A stretch of DNA of 64,000 bases from Saxidomus purpurata. Lineage: Eukaryota > Mollusca > Bivalvia > Venerida > Veneridae. The stretch lies in contig JAFMSR010000003.1 in NCBI GenBank assembly GCA_022818135.1, positions 29,506,281 through 29,570,280 on the forward strand. The letters run 5' to 3'. The position numbers and the translations under genes were made by a program. Positions 36,225-46,371 of the stretch are shown piece by piece (within the stretch, counting starts at the first letter, position 1; every line of letters begins with the position of its first letter). The notes beneath the pieces were generated by a model. The model saw only the letters and a list, made by a program, of their open reading frames with translations. It did not search any database and was not told the DNA's origin.

Positions 36225-36430
36225 AGTTGCCGGAAGAGGCGTTTACCTGTTTCCGGTTAATAAATTGCTTTTATTGAAACACTCGATCAATGCCTTACTA
36301 CAAAAATGTATGTCCCATGATACATTGAACTGCATCCGGAAATTGTGAATCACGTCAGCTCGTATTTCATACCTTACGCCGCACATTTTTAGTTTCTATC
36401 ATATCCCTGTCGTGTGAAAGTTTATGACAA
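36225..36430. repeat. Block copy shared with 46900 and 62476
   Basis: Contains CAGCTCGTATTTCATA-CCTTACGC-ATTTT-AGTTTCTAT; 46975-47030 has CAGCTCGTATTTCATATTTTACGC and 62610-62660 CAGCTCACGTTTCAGACATTGGGTCGCACATTTTCAGTA (spaced). The left part (TTGCCGGAAG..GCGTTTAC) matches 62482-62500. Three collinear diverged copies in the same orientation. Confidence 0.7.
36247..36386 (-). CDS. Possible first exon, unknown protein
   Basis: On the minus strand an ATG at 36386 (after in-frame TGA and TAG) opens a frame reading MCGVRYEIRADVIHNFRMQF, continuing to LLTGN, where AACAG is followed by GTAAACG, a good donor; without splicing the next codons are AGG TAA. The copy at 62476-62643 keeps the ATG and MCD...ET, then a TGA, and later ICFNKE in register with ECFNKS here; the copy near 46990 has ATA instead of ATG but VKYEIRAE. 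There is no signal peptide or known motif. It could be an ancient duplicated exon or a fortuitous frame in a repeat. Confidence 0.25.
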
Positions 36431-37518
36431 ACATTTCATTTTAAGTACTGTACATAAATCATCTTTTCATATTCAGAAACAGAGAAAGAACCTAGCTTGA
36501 AACACAAGGTAATATATTCACAGGCGGAATTATTTTGTTATTTTTCACCAAACATTTTGTATAATGTGTTGCAGCTGAAAATCGTACATTTCATGGTAAT
36601 GTCAGATTGATTGGTTTACTCTAATGACGAAAGTAACCATCGCCTTGAGGCTACAATAAAGTCCTCCACCTCGTCCAAAATCAGACAAGGATATACCGCC
36701 TCATGATTGTGTACTCATCAACTCTTAACGTAGAAAGCAGTGTTCAATAGTTTTCAACGAACTTGTACCACTATTTATCTTATGGTTTTCAGTGAAATAC
36801 TGAAAAACATCAGTGAAATAAAATTGATAATTCACTGTTTCAAGGCAGTGAAAATATCGTTTTAATTTTGACTGCTTTTGCCAAACTACTTTTGAACTAC
36901 ATGACATGAAACACAGCAATTATCACAAATTCTCGCCTTTTATGAGATATATATTTTCCCTCATTTACCGGTGATAGAACATTACATAAAATGGAAAAAT
37001 GGCTGTAAATATTTTGCTTTTGAAATAAATATAGTGTTATTCGTATTCATTTCCCTAGTTAGATCATTTTCTATCCATTTATAGCACTTTTGAATAAAAA
37101 AAATGAGAAAATTTTCACAGTAAGTTCTTAAAACTTGTATGATCATAGTCTGAAACCTATATTCCACCTATAAAAAGCGGAAAACAACCTCTACAATCGC
37201 TCACTATCCGCAAATGCAGTTAATTGCTCTTAGGTCAGCCCTTGACCGAGCATTTTTTAAATGAATGCTGATCGCGATTTATGGTGTGACGAAGTGCAGA
37301 CTTATTTATTAATAAAATGATTCAATTTAGACATAAATCTAATGAATTGATGTTTCAGTCTGAAATAATAAAAATGAATTTGAACCGTTTTTGTTGCTTT
37401 TTAAGTAGTATGATGGTAGTAATGCGATTTTTATTTATGGGCTGCACCACAGGGAATAAGAAATGCTATTATTCAAAGTTTTCCTGAATACTTTGTCGAG
37501 AAAACATAGAATAAAAAG
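36431..37518. other. AT-rich stretch with exon-like spot
   Basis: At 36478-36509 an acceptor-like TTTTCATATTCAG and donor-like CACAAGGTAATA bracket AAACAGAGAAAGAACCTAGC, a phrase resembling 15990-16015. In-frame stops make coding doubtful. Nothing else was recognised. Confidence 0.3.
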
Positions 37519-37643
37519 ATTTGTTTGTTTCGGCGAAATATCAATTTTATTTAATTTGTGAACACCAAACGCTACTCGGAAAAATATCTATGTTTGGTGT
37601 TCACTTTTGAAATAAAATCGATATTTCACTGAAACAAACAAAT
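37519..37643. repeat. Palindromic element, 52-bp arms
   Basis: Left arm 37519-37570 and right arm 37592-37643 are inverted copies with a few mismatches: ATTTGTTTGTTTC.G.GAAATATC at the outside and TTGTGAACACCAAAC / GTTTGGTGTTCAC at the inside, with a 21-base loop. It could extrude as a cruciform or be a small foldback MITE. No clear flanking duplication. Confidence 0.85.
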
Positions 37644-37679
37644 ATCCTCTATAACTTCGTTTAAAACTCACATTAAAAA

Positions 37680-37790
37680 TACAGTTGTTAGTTTATATGC
37701 ATCCTGTCGGGGCAGTTTTAGCAGGGACAAGCGATAGATGTAGCGTGAGATATTTAATACGGAGAAAGTAAAAGATGCATGGATACTTAA
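37680..37790. repeat. Block copy shared with 48050-48160
   Basis: Shared: CA(T/C)CCTGTC, (A)GCAGGGA(C/T)AA-GCGA, ATTTAATACG and GTAAAA..ATG(C/T)ATG, in the same order and orientation, 10.36 kb apart. Confidence 0.55.
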
Positions 37791-38140
37791 GCACTAGATC
37801 GAACATATGCGTCCCTCTTCATTATAAAATTGAGGTACTTCTGAGATGAAAACTGTAGACACAGTCAATTTTTTTGGAAAAGCAAGAGTTGTCGTTTGTA
37901 ATTGAGTTGTCGTTCGTTTCATAGAGGGCGCAGTCTAATCTACGCTGAAAAAAATATAAAAAAGCGCTTTTCACGTTTCAGTCGCAATCTACGCTGAGAA
38001 AAATGGATATATTATTGCTTTTTCCACTTACACAGCCTTTGACATTATAGAAACGAAGTGCAGTCGACTGAATATTCTTTGATGGCCTTTAAATATATAT
38101 GATATTATCTTACCTAATTTTTTCCCATCCTCTATAAGTC

Positions 38141-38240
38141 TGTCTCGGTGGTACATGTATAATGGATAAAGCCGTTAGCTCGTACACTTTTGTGTACGTG
38201 TACTTTTACGAATCCACGAGTTCGAATCCCATCAACACCC
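38141..38240 (+). mobile_element. tRNA-like sequence / SINE head
   Basis: A strong B box GAGTTCGAATCCC (38218-38230) follows an A-box-like GGTACATGTATAATGGATAA-AGCC (38150-38173). The 5' segment TGTCTCGGTGG and 3' segment CCCATCAACACCC are partly complementary, as in an acceptor/T region. The middle is expanded by a GTACAC/GTGTAC hairpin, so it does not fold as a standard tRNA. T-rich sequence follows. Probably a decayed tRNA or SINE head. Confidence 0.6.
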
Positions 38241-38539
38241 AATTTTTTTTAAATTTTTTTTTCTGCCGTTTTAATAATCATTTTTAGCTTTTTAACATTT
38301 TTAGAATATTTTACGGCAAATAATCATAAAAATCTTCATTCATGTCAAATTAATAAGGATAATGGTAATGAAAAATTGAGACATACCAGGAACGGTCTAT
38401 AGAGCATTCCTGGACATACTGTATAAATATTATTTGGTACTACAGGTCAGTCAGTAGATGTGATGTCATGTCAGGTGTTGCTTGTTCAACCAGAATTGGT
38501 TTCCTCGAGTTCTTTTGGGACCATGCCTCAATATCAACC

Positions 38540-38960
38540 ATCACCAATTTCCAAAATATTTACATGGGATTATTGTTTGTTGGCCCGCTGTGATACTTTG
38601 TATCACAGTTTTTCTTGTTTATGTCTTCTGACAGTTTCTAATCTTACATGATTTAAACTGCCAGACATTCCTAATTTGCACACACTCATGCGAACTTGTC
38701 AAGAAAATAAATCTGTAAATGAAAAGGATATGATCAAAGTACACCCGTGTATATAGGGCATTTTATTCTATAACGTCTTTATTCTTGAAGGAACAATACA
38801 TAAATTTCGAAAAAAAATAAATCTAGACAAATTGTTTGTGAATTTAAGCACTTTAAGAGCGATAACTTTCAGACAAATCGAATAACCTAGATTACTTTTG
38901 TCTTAGAAAATTCATTTCTAGGAATATGAACCTTTTACAATTTATTTAAACGTCGAAATA
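38540..38960. repeat. Block copy shared with 48960-49370
   Basis: Long collinear similarity: AATATTTACATG, TATCACAGTTTTTCTTGTTTATGTCT, CTAAT(C/T)TTAC, GCCAGACA(T/A)TCCTAATTTGCA, AAAGTACACCCG(T/C)GTATATAGG, AA(C/T)GTCTT(T/C)ATTC, AGACAAATCGA and TTACTTGTGTC-like TTACTTTTGTC. Shorter relatives are at 56190, 58012 and 63196, and possibly at 42802. The motif CCCG(T/C)GTATATAGG resembles a TATA box, so the block could include a promoter, but no downstream gene was found. Confidence 0.75.
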
Positions 38961-39499
38961 GACACCTCAAATAATTTACAAACTCTGTTTTAAAGAGCAT
39001 TTAGAACATTTGGCTTCACAAGATATGTGTCTAATAAAGACAGTAATAGATTGCTATGTGATGAATTAATTTAAAACACATTGAAGCAGTTTCCTGAAAC
39101 TTATCAGTCTATAGAAAGATAATTTATGACACTATAATACTAATGTATATTGTCAATTAAAGGATGCCACTGAGTTTCAAACGCATAATTAATATTAAAA
39201 TCATATAGAAACTAAGGTTACTCGTTCATCTCCATGGGTAAATCAAAATAATATTCGTGTTTAAAATATATTGTGTCAGACATGCTAGCAAGGCAAAGTT
39301 AAAAATAATGCCACTCTTTTCAATTAATTTATATCTTCTTGCAATGGAGTGGTATCACAACGTTTTAACTGAAACAAAAATTCCTTGGATATATACTTTG
39401 AACGCTTTAATAACATAATGACTGAATACTTTTTTAACTTGAACTATTTTCGTTATCATTGTCAAGATGTAATTATTAGAACTGCGTGATCATGAGTTT

Positions 39500-39549
39500 A
39501 GATACGTCCCAAACAGCGAGGTTCTGACGAGAATTTTTGGGACGTATCT
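39500..39549. repeat. Perfect 14-bp inverted repeat
   Basis: AGATACGTCCCAAA (39500-39513) and TTTGGGACGTATCT (39536-39549) are exact inverted copies with a 22-base loop. It could be a hairpin, a protein-binding palindrome or a MITE remnant. Confidence 0.85.
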
Positions 39550-39716
39550 CAGCCCGAGAGTGGGAATTTCTTATCCACAAGTCAAAGGACATAGTAGATT
39601 TATTTCTTAACGTTTTAATCTCATTTTCGTCGCCAGGGCAAGAGTGATTCTTTATCGTTACTTTATTCTATTATGTTACGTGTATTTCGCAGTACTTAAT
39701 GCTTACTTGAACCAAA

Positions 39717-39729
39717 GCACACACACACA

Positions 39730-39805
<76 letters not shown>

Positions 39806-39856
39806 TTGTGTCTGTCTGTCTCCTCGTCTCTCTCTCTCTCTCTCTTTCTCTCTCTC
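39717..39856 (+). repeat. (AC)n(TC)n compound microsatellite
   Basis: About 8 AC units (39717-39732) join about 35 TC units (39733-39802), a TTGTGTTGTGTCTGTCTGTC interruption and a second TC tract (39827-39856). Overlapping Ser/Leu and Arg/Glu frames are artefacts of this tract. Confidence 0.95.
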
Positions 39857-40351
39857 CGCTACACAAAACAAGTCAAATATATTTCCCTGCTAAAAGCTGC
39901 ATTTAATCAATGACACAACAGGGATTTTACGCAACTGGCATGAGCATTGATTGTGCATTCAAATTTCATTGTCAATGTTTTGATTAACTTTGAAATTGCA
40001 GATACCACCATTATTAATGCCGGCCTTGACCGAATAGTATTGCATACATATCACACCCCACACGCAATAAGAAATAAGTGTGAGAGATTATCTTTCACCA
40101 GTAAATGAACGGAAATATGTATCTTATAGGTGAGAAAGTAACCTCTATACTTGTTATGAATTACTTAACTTGTCATCCAAAAACATCTCTTACTAGCTTG
40201 AATGGGTATAGTACAAACAATAGTAGAACAATATTTGTTAAATTGTCAATTTTGTTCAATCCCGCGGCTTGACTTTAGGAATTTCCACTGAAAAGTTGTT
40301 TAACATACGCATTAACAAGATCCATGACCAAACACTACTTACTTCGGCCAG

Positions 40352-40380
40352 TAATAATAATAATAATAATAATAATAATA
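40352..40380 (+). repeat. (TAA)n microsatellite
   Basis: About 9.7 perfect TAA units. Confidence 0.95.
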
Positions 40381-41099
40381 CAATTTGATATGATGGTGGG
40401 TGGTAAAGGTTAGAAAAACTGAAGCAGTTCGAACTCGTAATACAATTTCTTAATTAATACGTGATTTGTTTGAGAATTTAGTTCAATCCTCTTTCGCTTA
40501 AAAGTGGCAAAAAGTCTCTATCTCGCCGGTCTCTAGAGTTAATCTATTATTGGAAAACAGGCGTGCATGGCTTCTCGGAATGCATGACATTGCAAAACTT
40601 TTTTTTAATTATGAATTCCTCACTATTAAACGTCATCGTGAATGAGAGGTGCTGCTTTTTGTATTGTTAGAAAACTACAAAAAGAAACACAATTTGAATC
40701 ATCTCTTTATTTTCTTATATTGGTGAATGCATTTCAAAAGAGTAGTTGCCCGTTGTATAGATACAGTGAATCTTTGACAAATTGAAACAATTTAATAAAG
40801 AGGAATTTAACTGCAGGTGACCTCTTTTCCTCATATTCCACCTTGAACTAAACTCTTTTGACTGTGCGTAAAAATGAATAATCATCGCTGAAACTCTTTT
40901 TGAAGCATTTGTTATGTGTATAATGTTGACTTAGTCCTGCGTCTTGGTGTCAGTCGTGTGTATTATATTGTCAGTTTCCTAAAGTTAGATAGATAGAAGT
41001 CACAAATATTTAAGATCTGATGGACATTGCTTCAATTAAATTTCGCAAAGCCGAAAAAATTTAGTTTGAGCATATTGTTCCAAAGTACACTGTAAAAAG

Positions 41100-41280
41100 A
41101 GCCTGTTGCAATCAGTTTGTATAATCATTTAGTTGTTGGCTTTTGAATCCTGGACTTAAAGGCTAAAGTTATGTTAACCATTATAAGATGATGGAGAAAA
41201 TGTTTTACCATACATGTTCAATGTATGAACATAAACTGTTTATGGAGAAGCCGACATTGGTGCAAAGGTTATCCGACTTA
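41100..41280. repeat. Block copy shared with 55430-55560
   Basis: Shared: TGTTGCA..CAGTTTGTA(T/C)AAT, TTTAG(T)GGTTG(C/G)CTTTTGA, AAAGGCT, and TG(T/C)TCAT.AAC..T. Same orientation, about 14.3 kb apart. The similarity resumes after the MITE, at 42660-43000 against 56060-56360, which shows the MITE at 41282 inserted after the duplication. Confidence 0.6.
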
Positions 41281-42383
41281 AACGGTCACTCCCTACATCT
41301 AGCAGATTATATTATCGAAACATGAATAATGTGTTTAATGAACGTCAAATGATTAATAAATACAATTTCGAAGAACAACTTCTGTCGAAAAATGCTTCAT
41401 TTTAGGACAAATAACCAACAGAACCTTTTGTAATAAATCGCTATCCATTCACGAGGGCGAAGCCCGAGTGAATTATTACGCAGGCACATTACCGACGGGG
41501 AATGCTTCAATTTCGATAAAGCACTCCAAGCCATAGATTATTTCTTAATTAATAGATGGATAGCGATTTAATACAAAAGGTATTGTGTAAAACAGCATAA
41601 ATAGTAGCTGTTGGAATTCACTCCCCTATTCGGGCAACCATTCAAGATATCAAGCATAACTATATTATACAAACTTATTTTAGTTTAATCATCTAATACA
41701 TAAAATAAAAAAGAAATACCTGACTGACATTATGCAGAAGACGTCAGATTCAGAACCTAACAAAGCAGCCAATCGATTTAAAATTAATGCGTACCGTTAA
41801 TTTGAACTGTACAACGTTTTAACGTGGAGTAATAACGTCAGTGTGATGACGTAAACGTTTTCATTCATAGTTTTGTCTCCCGGAATCAAAACGTTGTATG
41901 ACTGTTAATCCTGAATTTCTTGGCCTTTTTTAAGGAAAACAAGGTGAGGGTATTCTAAAGGCTTACTTGACGCAATCAAAAATAATATTTAGGTTCTTAA
42001 ACAAATCTTTTTCATGCGACTGATGTATTTATACTGATATTATTTCCATTTCTATATTTTATTTTTGCGCGGGAGTAAATTATAAAAGTCGGAAGGAGCT
42101 ACTTCCATGTCCGAAACTCCGCCTACTTTTCCGAGTGCTTAATGCACTCGAATTGAATATAGAAATATACCGTAGGCATATTAGAATTGTACAACAACAA
42201 CTTTACATAGAGTATTGAATGATTAACGGTACTGCAACATATTTTAAAACGCTTATTCAACCGATAATAACTGGAATGTATAGCTTAAAATGTAAGGTTA
42301 AGTTAGTTAATACTTGTAAATATTATGAAATTATACTTTTGAAGTAATTTAGTTCGACACCAGTTATAGGGTATGTCTCGTTT
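41278..42383 (+). mobile_element. TTAA-type MITE, copy G, split by insert
   Basis: TTAA (41278-41281) precedes GGTCACTCCCTACATCTAG; the left half runs to TAATAAATCGCTATCC (about 41448). The right half resumes at ATTGTACAACAACAAC (42186) and ends CAGTTATAGGGTATGTCTCG-TTTA near 42383. Between them lies a 0.74-kb insert. The right terminus has mutated (TCTCG for TCCCT). Confidence 0.8.
41449..42185. mobile_element. 0.74-kb insert in MITE, type unknown
   Basis: The left edge has an imperfect hairpin ATTCACGAGGGC / GCCCGAGTGAAT; the right edge has a perfect hairpin CGAGTGC-TTAAT-GCACTCG (about 42138-42156). A 25-bp piece of the host MITE (41424-41448) reappears inverted at 41556-41580 with one mismatch. 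Terminal hairpins rather than inverted repeats hint at a Helitron/Helentron-like or template-switch origin, but no CTRR end or AT target could be fixed, so the class is open. Confidence 0.5.
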
Positions 42384-42659
42384 ATGTAAACCAATCGTAA
42401 CGAAACCCCTAATTTGAGTTGCAATTTATTGCTGGTCTTAGCCCTTATCAATAAAACATTGATATAGTAGCTGTATCATGTAAAACTCCTTTATTGATAC
42501 AAATGTACTTTTAAATGACTGTTAAATTGCTTCAATGATGCCGTGAACCAACTTCAACACGACCCCGCAATTATCGGATATACTTGTTGTTTTTTTTTAG
42601 ATGAGTTTAACGACAGTACATGTAATACGTTTACATTCGACTTATCAAGCATATAAACG

Positions 42660-43000
42660 AAAAGATTGTGTATATCTTAAACTTTGTGATTGGATAGCTA
42701 CGCTTCACTATACAATTTACAAAACATGCAAATATCGTGTAAATCTTCATTCAATTTGGTTCAAGATAAAATGTAAATCTTTTAATTAGAAGTCGTTGTC
42801 ATGACTTCCTTGACAAGTTCTAATTTTAATCAGTTAAAATTGCTAGCCATTCCAGTTCATATGCACGCTTGAATATCTGTCAGAAAGTTTTGTGAGGGAT
42901 AATATTATCATTAGTTTAAAAGTAAATTATGTCTAACGGGAGTTGTTCTCTATTTATAGATTGTCAAAATATCAATAAAGAAATATCATTCAAATAAAAC
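42660..43000. repeat. Block copy shared with 56060-56360
   Basis: Shared: TAAAAT(G/A)TAAATCTTTTAATTAGAA, ATGACTTCC, TTCTAAT(T/C)TTA-TCAG, CTAG(C/A)CA, GATAATA/TTTAT and TATTTATAGAT. Continuation of the 41100/55430 duplication. Confidence 0.65.
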
Positions 43001-43513
43001 TGAATTTGCATATTAGGTGAATGAAAGAATCGTAATATACAAGATATGCATTAATTTAGTATTTTACTTGCATGTCTATCTCATTGCGTCATAATCTGAA
43101 TTCCGTCATATTCGGTACTTTGTTCAATTTACTGATTACTAAACCTGCGGGCTTTTTTAAGGTGCAATAACATCGCATCAGTTATAAAAATTAAAAAGAA
43201 ACGAATTAATTATTTTAAAACTGTTTGGCTGTAGTTTTCAAGACGATTTTCAAGAGAGCTGAATAGGTTTGAAATTACACTGAATGCTTAGAATGTCTGA
43301 CAGTGTTCATATCTTAGACGTTTCAAAAATCACTTTTATTGTTTTATACAGCAACTAATTTCTTAAGGTAAGTCGCGGGTTTCCCCCAGAAATCGGGTCA
43401 TTTTTTTAAAAGGCAACGCAGATTTAAGATAGTTTGCATGACAACCCCTTGACTAATTGACTTTTGAAGAAATAATACGGTGAAGTGATATTTCCATGGG
43501 AACTGAGTTAAAA

Positions 43514-43527
43514 GCGCCACCTAGCGG
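43514..43527 (-). promoter_or_regulatory. CTCF-like motif in left arm
   Basis: On the minus strand CCGCTAGGTGGCGC fits the CTCF core consensus CCASYAGRKGGCRS at 13 of 14 positions. The same site recurs in the right arm on the plus strand. A match of this length is suggestive, not proof of binding. Confidence 0.35.
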
Positions 43528-44975
43528 GGAGGTGCATTTTCGTCAATTTTCGTGTTATTTTCGATATATCTCTTTCTATATTGATAACGAAACGATCTAG
43601 TTTTCATAAATGCAATGTCGAATCATTTATCCATCTGAAAAAATAAAAATATCTAATACTTTTTGCCAAAAATATGAAAAAAGTGTGGAACGAACCCTGT
43701 AGGGGCGACAATTTTCAAAGCAAAAATAACTGCAAAGTTGACGCATTTAGCGTCAATTGCGAAAAAACGGCCCGAGAGAATTTTTTTTAAAAAGCGCTAT
43801 GGATTCTTAAACCAATTTAAAGCAATTTTATCAAATAAAAAAGGGGGGTCACCGTCCTTCTTTTCGTGCCACCGAAACTATTTTGGAGTGGAAAAAATAT
43901 GAGAAACGTTGACGTAAAATACAAGATTGACGTGACGTAACGAGCTGATACTGACGTTTTTCAGACGTTTCTTGTTAAAATAAATTACTAGCGTTGTTGT
44001 TTATTATGCAGAAGTCACTTTAGATCGACTTCAATGATTAATATATATGTAGTCGAGACTTAAATTTTAAATTTGAATGGACACCGTATTTTAATAAAAT
44101 GGTAAAAATTGATCTGTGTTATAAACTAGTTCGACACCATTTTATTTACTTGTAACACGGATCTGTTGTGGTATAATGTTACATTTATAAACACAATACA
44201 GAAAACATTCGACGTAAAACTGAAGAAGAAATATCATTTTACTTGCCGCATTTAGCCCATCGTAAATACAGTATCTTCAATATAAGAAAGGGCGCGGATA
44301 TGCACATGACAACAGTGTGCATAGCGGGATTTCGGTCTAGTGATGCTTGTCAGTATGAACGTTTTATATAGAGTATTTTTCTAAACTTTGATACAGTGTT
44401 TTATAAATTACTCTTTAAATACTTACAAAATCGACTCAGTCAATGCTGGCAGAAAATACCTAGTTGTTTTCCGGAGAGATATATATTGAACAACAACAAT
44501 CTTCCTGATACAGTAGCACGCAAGAAAAGATTATATTAATATGATGAAACGCGAACAATATTATCAATACCAGACGAGCGATTCAATCGGGTTACATACG
44601 ATATAACAGTTTGAATATCTTTATCATACATGTACTTAGAGACAAACCGTGTATCACAACAACATTTAAGCCGTCACTTTTATCCATCGTCGGAACCAGC
44701 GGTCTATTACGGAATACAGTATGAATAACCTGGGTACCGAGGAAGCTTTTATCATAATGAAATGCTGTCTCAGTTTTAAGAATTTTCTTTTTATACGGAA
44801 CAGTCCAGAAAATTTCTCATTTTACCCGGATATAAAACTACATTCTTCTTTGTTTTTGACAAAAACAAAATGAAAACAGCGGTATGTGCTATAAAGTAAA
44901 GAAGAATTTTTGAAAAATTGTCTTCGCCCGTCCATTGATTCGATGTGTCTGTAGTTTCCTTTCACTGGAGACGTA

Positions 44976-45033
44976 GTGGCATAGTGGGCGTTGCCAGGAT
45001 AGGAAAATCCTGGTTCGATCCCCACCATGCCAC
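44976..45033 (+). mobile_element. tRNA-like hairpin / SINE head
   Basis: TGGCATAGTGGGC (A-box-like) and GGTTCGATCCC (B-box-like) are 32 bases apart. GTGGCATAGTGGG and CCCACCATGCCAC pair at 12 of 13 positions, and CCAGGAT / ATCCTGG forms an inner stem, so the RNA would be one long hairpin rather than a cloverleaf. It is probably the head of a tRNA-derived SINE inside the foldback element's centre. Confidence 0.6.
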
Positions 45034-45406
45034 GGCGGTTGTGTCCATACTGGCAAGACAAAAATATCTACACATTGTCCCTCTCTCTATTCGTGATTGA
45101 TTTCATATGGAATGAGTCTCCAGAGCGATCATCTAAGTTATAAGAATTTGTTTTGCAATCGAGAAAAAATAAATTAATATAAATTAATGTCCGCTTGATA
45201 ACTCTTTTGTATAAAGTGTGGTACTCCATGCAGATATATAAAGCATATTTAACTTGCATGTATCTGATTATCTCAGCAAATGAAGTACATGTACACTAAT
45301 GTTTGCGAAAAACTGTCATCTATAAATTACTAATGTAAATGTTTTGAAACAAATTTACTATTGTAAATTAACGTTATCTTCAAAATTCATGCCTTGAAGT
45401 TGTTGC

Positions 45407-45480
45407 GATGGCCGCCGAGCGGTTTGAGGTGTTCGAAATTTGCATTGCTAGCCGATGACGCCGAGTCCTGACTTCTACCT
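45407..45480 (+). mobile_element. Second tRNA-like SINE head
   Basis: GATGGCCGCCGAGCGGTTTGAGGTG matches a Ser/Leu-type A box with three extra bases; GCATTGCTAG(C)CGATGACGCCGAGTCCTGA follows, as in other mollusc tRNA-SINEs; the B box (ACTTCTACC) has decayed. Confidence 0.5.
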
Positions 45481-46119
45481 TCTTATGTTTTATATGTAAG
45501 CGCTCCATGAAGCCCACACTACAGTACAACTCCTGGCCAGTATTACCGTAAATCGTACACTTTTTGCGACACTCGCAAATATTATTATACTGTTCTAAAC
45601 ACTATAACATAGAGTAGTCTTTTCGTCTTTTAAAAATCCATTTAATCTTCCTAAGAATGAATTTGTTTGATTCTTCAAGTATAATGTTAAAACATTGTGT
45701 TCATTAATCGAAACGAAGACGATTAAATAGTGTTTCAAACAGAAGCCTTTTAATTCTTAATTTGATATTTTTATATCGATAAGCAATTTACATTTTTGGA
45801 CACGATATTAGAGAGAAGACAACTTGAAGTCTGTGAAGCATCTTTGATATGAAGAAAAAATAATAAATTCTTTTTAAATGCATGTTTGTATGGCAGTAAA
45901 TTGTTACTTTGATCACTTCGAATATTCGATGTAAAATGAATTCATAAAGGAACAACGCTAGTAATTTTTTTTACAAGAAACGTCTGAAAAACGGCAGTAT
46001 CAGCTCGTTACGTCACGTCAATGTTGTATTTTACGTCAACGTTTCTCATGTTTTTCCCACTTCAAAAATGGTGGGAAGGATGTTTTTTGAAAATTGCTTT
46101 AAATTGGTTTAAGAATCAT

Positions 46120-46215
46120 AGCTTTTTCAAAAAAAAATTTTTTTTGTTGGGGGGGAAAAAGGGGAAATTTTTAATTTTTTTTTTTTTTTAAAATTGTGCC
46201 TTTAGGGGTTTTTTC
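46120..46215. other. Homopolymer-rich disturbed segment
   Basis: A mix of A9, T8, G7, A5, T14 and similar runs replaces the sequence expected from the left arm (43690-43800, which includes GAACCCTGTAGGGGCGAC). Remnants such as GGTTTTTTC and CTTTAGGGG suggest corrupted consensus rather than true divergence. Confidence 0.6.
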
Positions 46216-46357
46216 TATTTTTGGCAAAAATATTAGATATTTTTATTTTTTCAGATGGATAAATGATTCGACATTGCATTTATGAAAACTAGATCGTTTC
46301 GTTATCAACATAGAGATATATCGAAAATAACACAAAAATTGACGAAAATGCACCTCC

Positions 46358-46371
46358 CCGCTAGGTGGCGC
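46358..46371 (+). promoter_or_regulatory. CTCF-like motif in right arm
   Basis: CCGCTAGGTGGCGC; the inverted partner of 43514-43527, so the two sites point away from each other across a 2.8-kb interval. Confidence 0.35.

Noticed and set aside
38141..38240. Functional tRNA gene
   Set aside because: B box is good, but the anticodon region is expanded and acceptor pairing is poor.
39644..39913. Ser-Leu and Arg-Glu ORFs
   Set aside because: Translation of the CT microsatellite.
44822..45061. 79-codon minus ORF with GIEPGFSYPGNAHYATTS
   Set aside because: The motif is the reverse translation of the tRNA-like/SINE segment at 44976-45033, a common false ORF.
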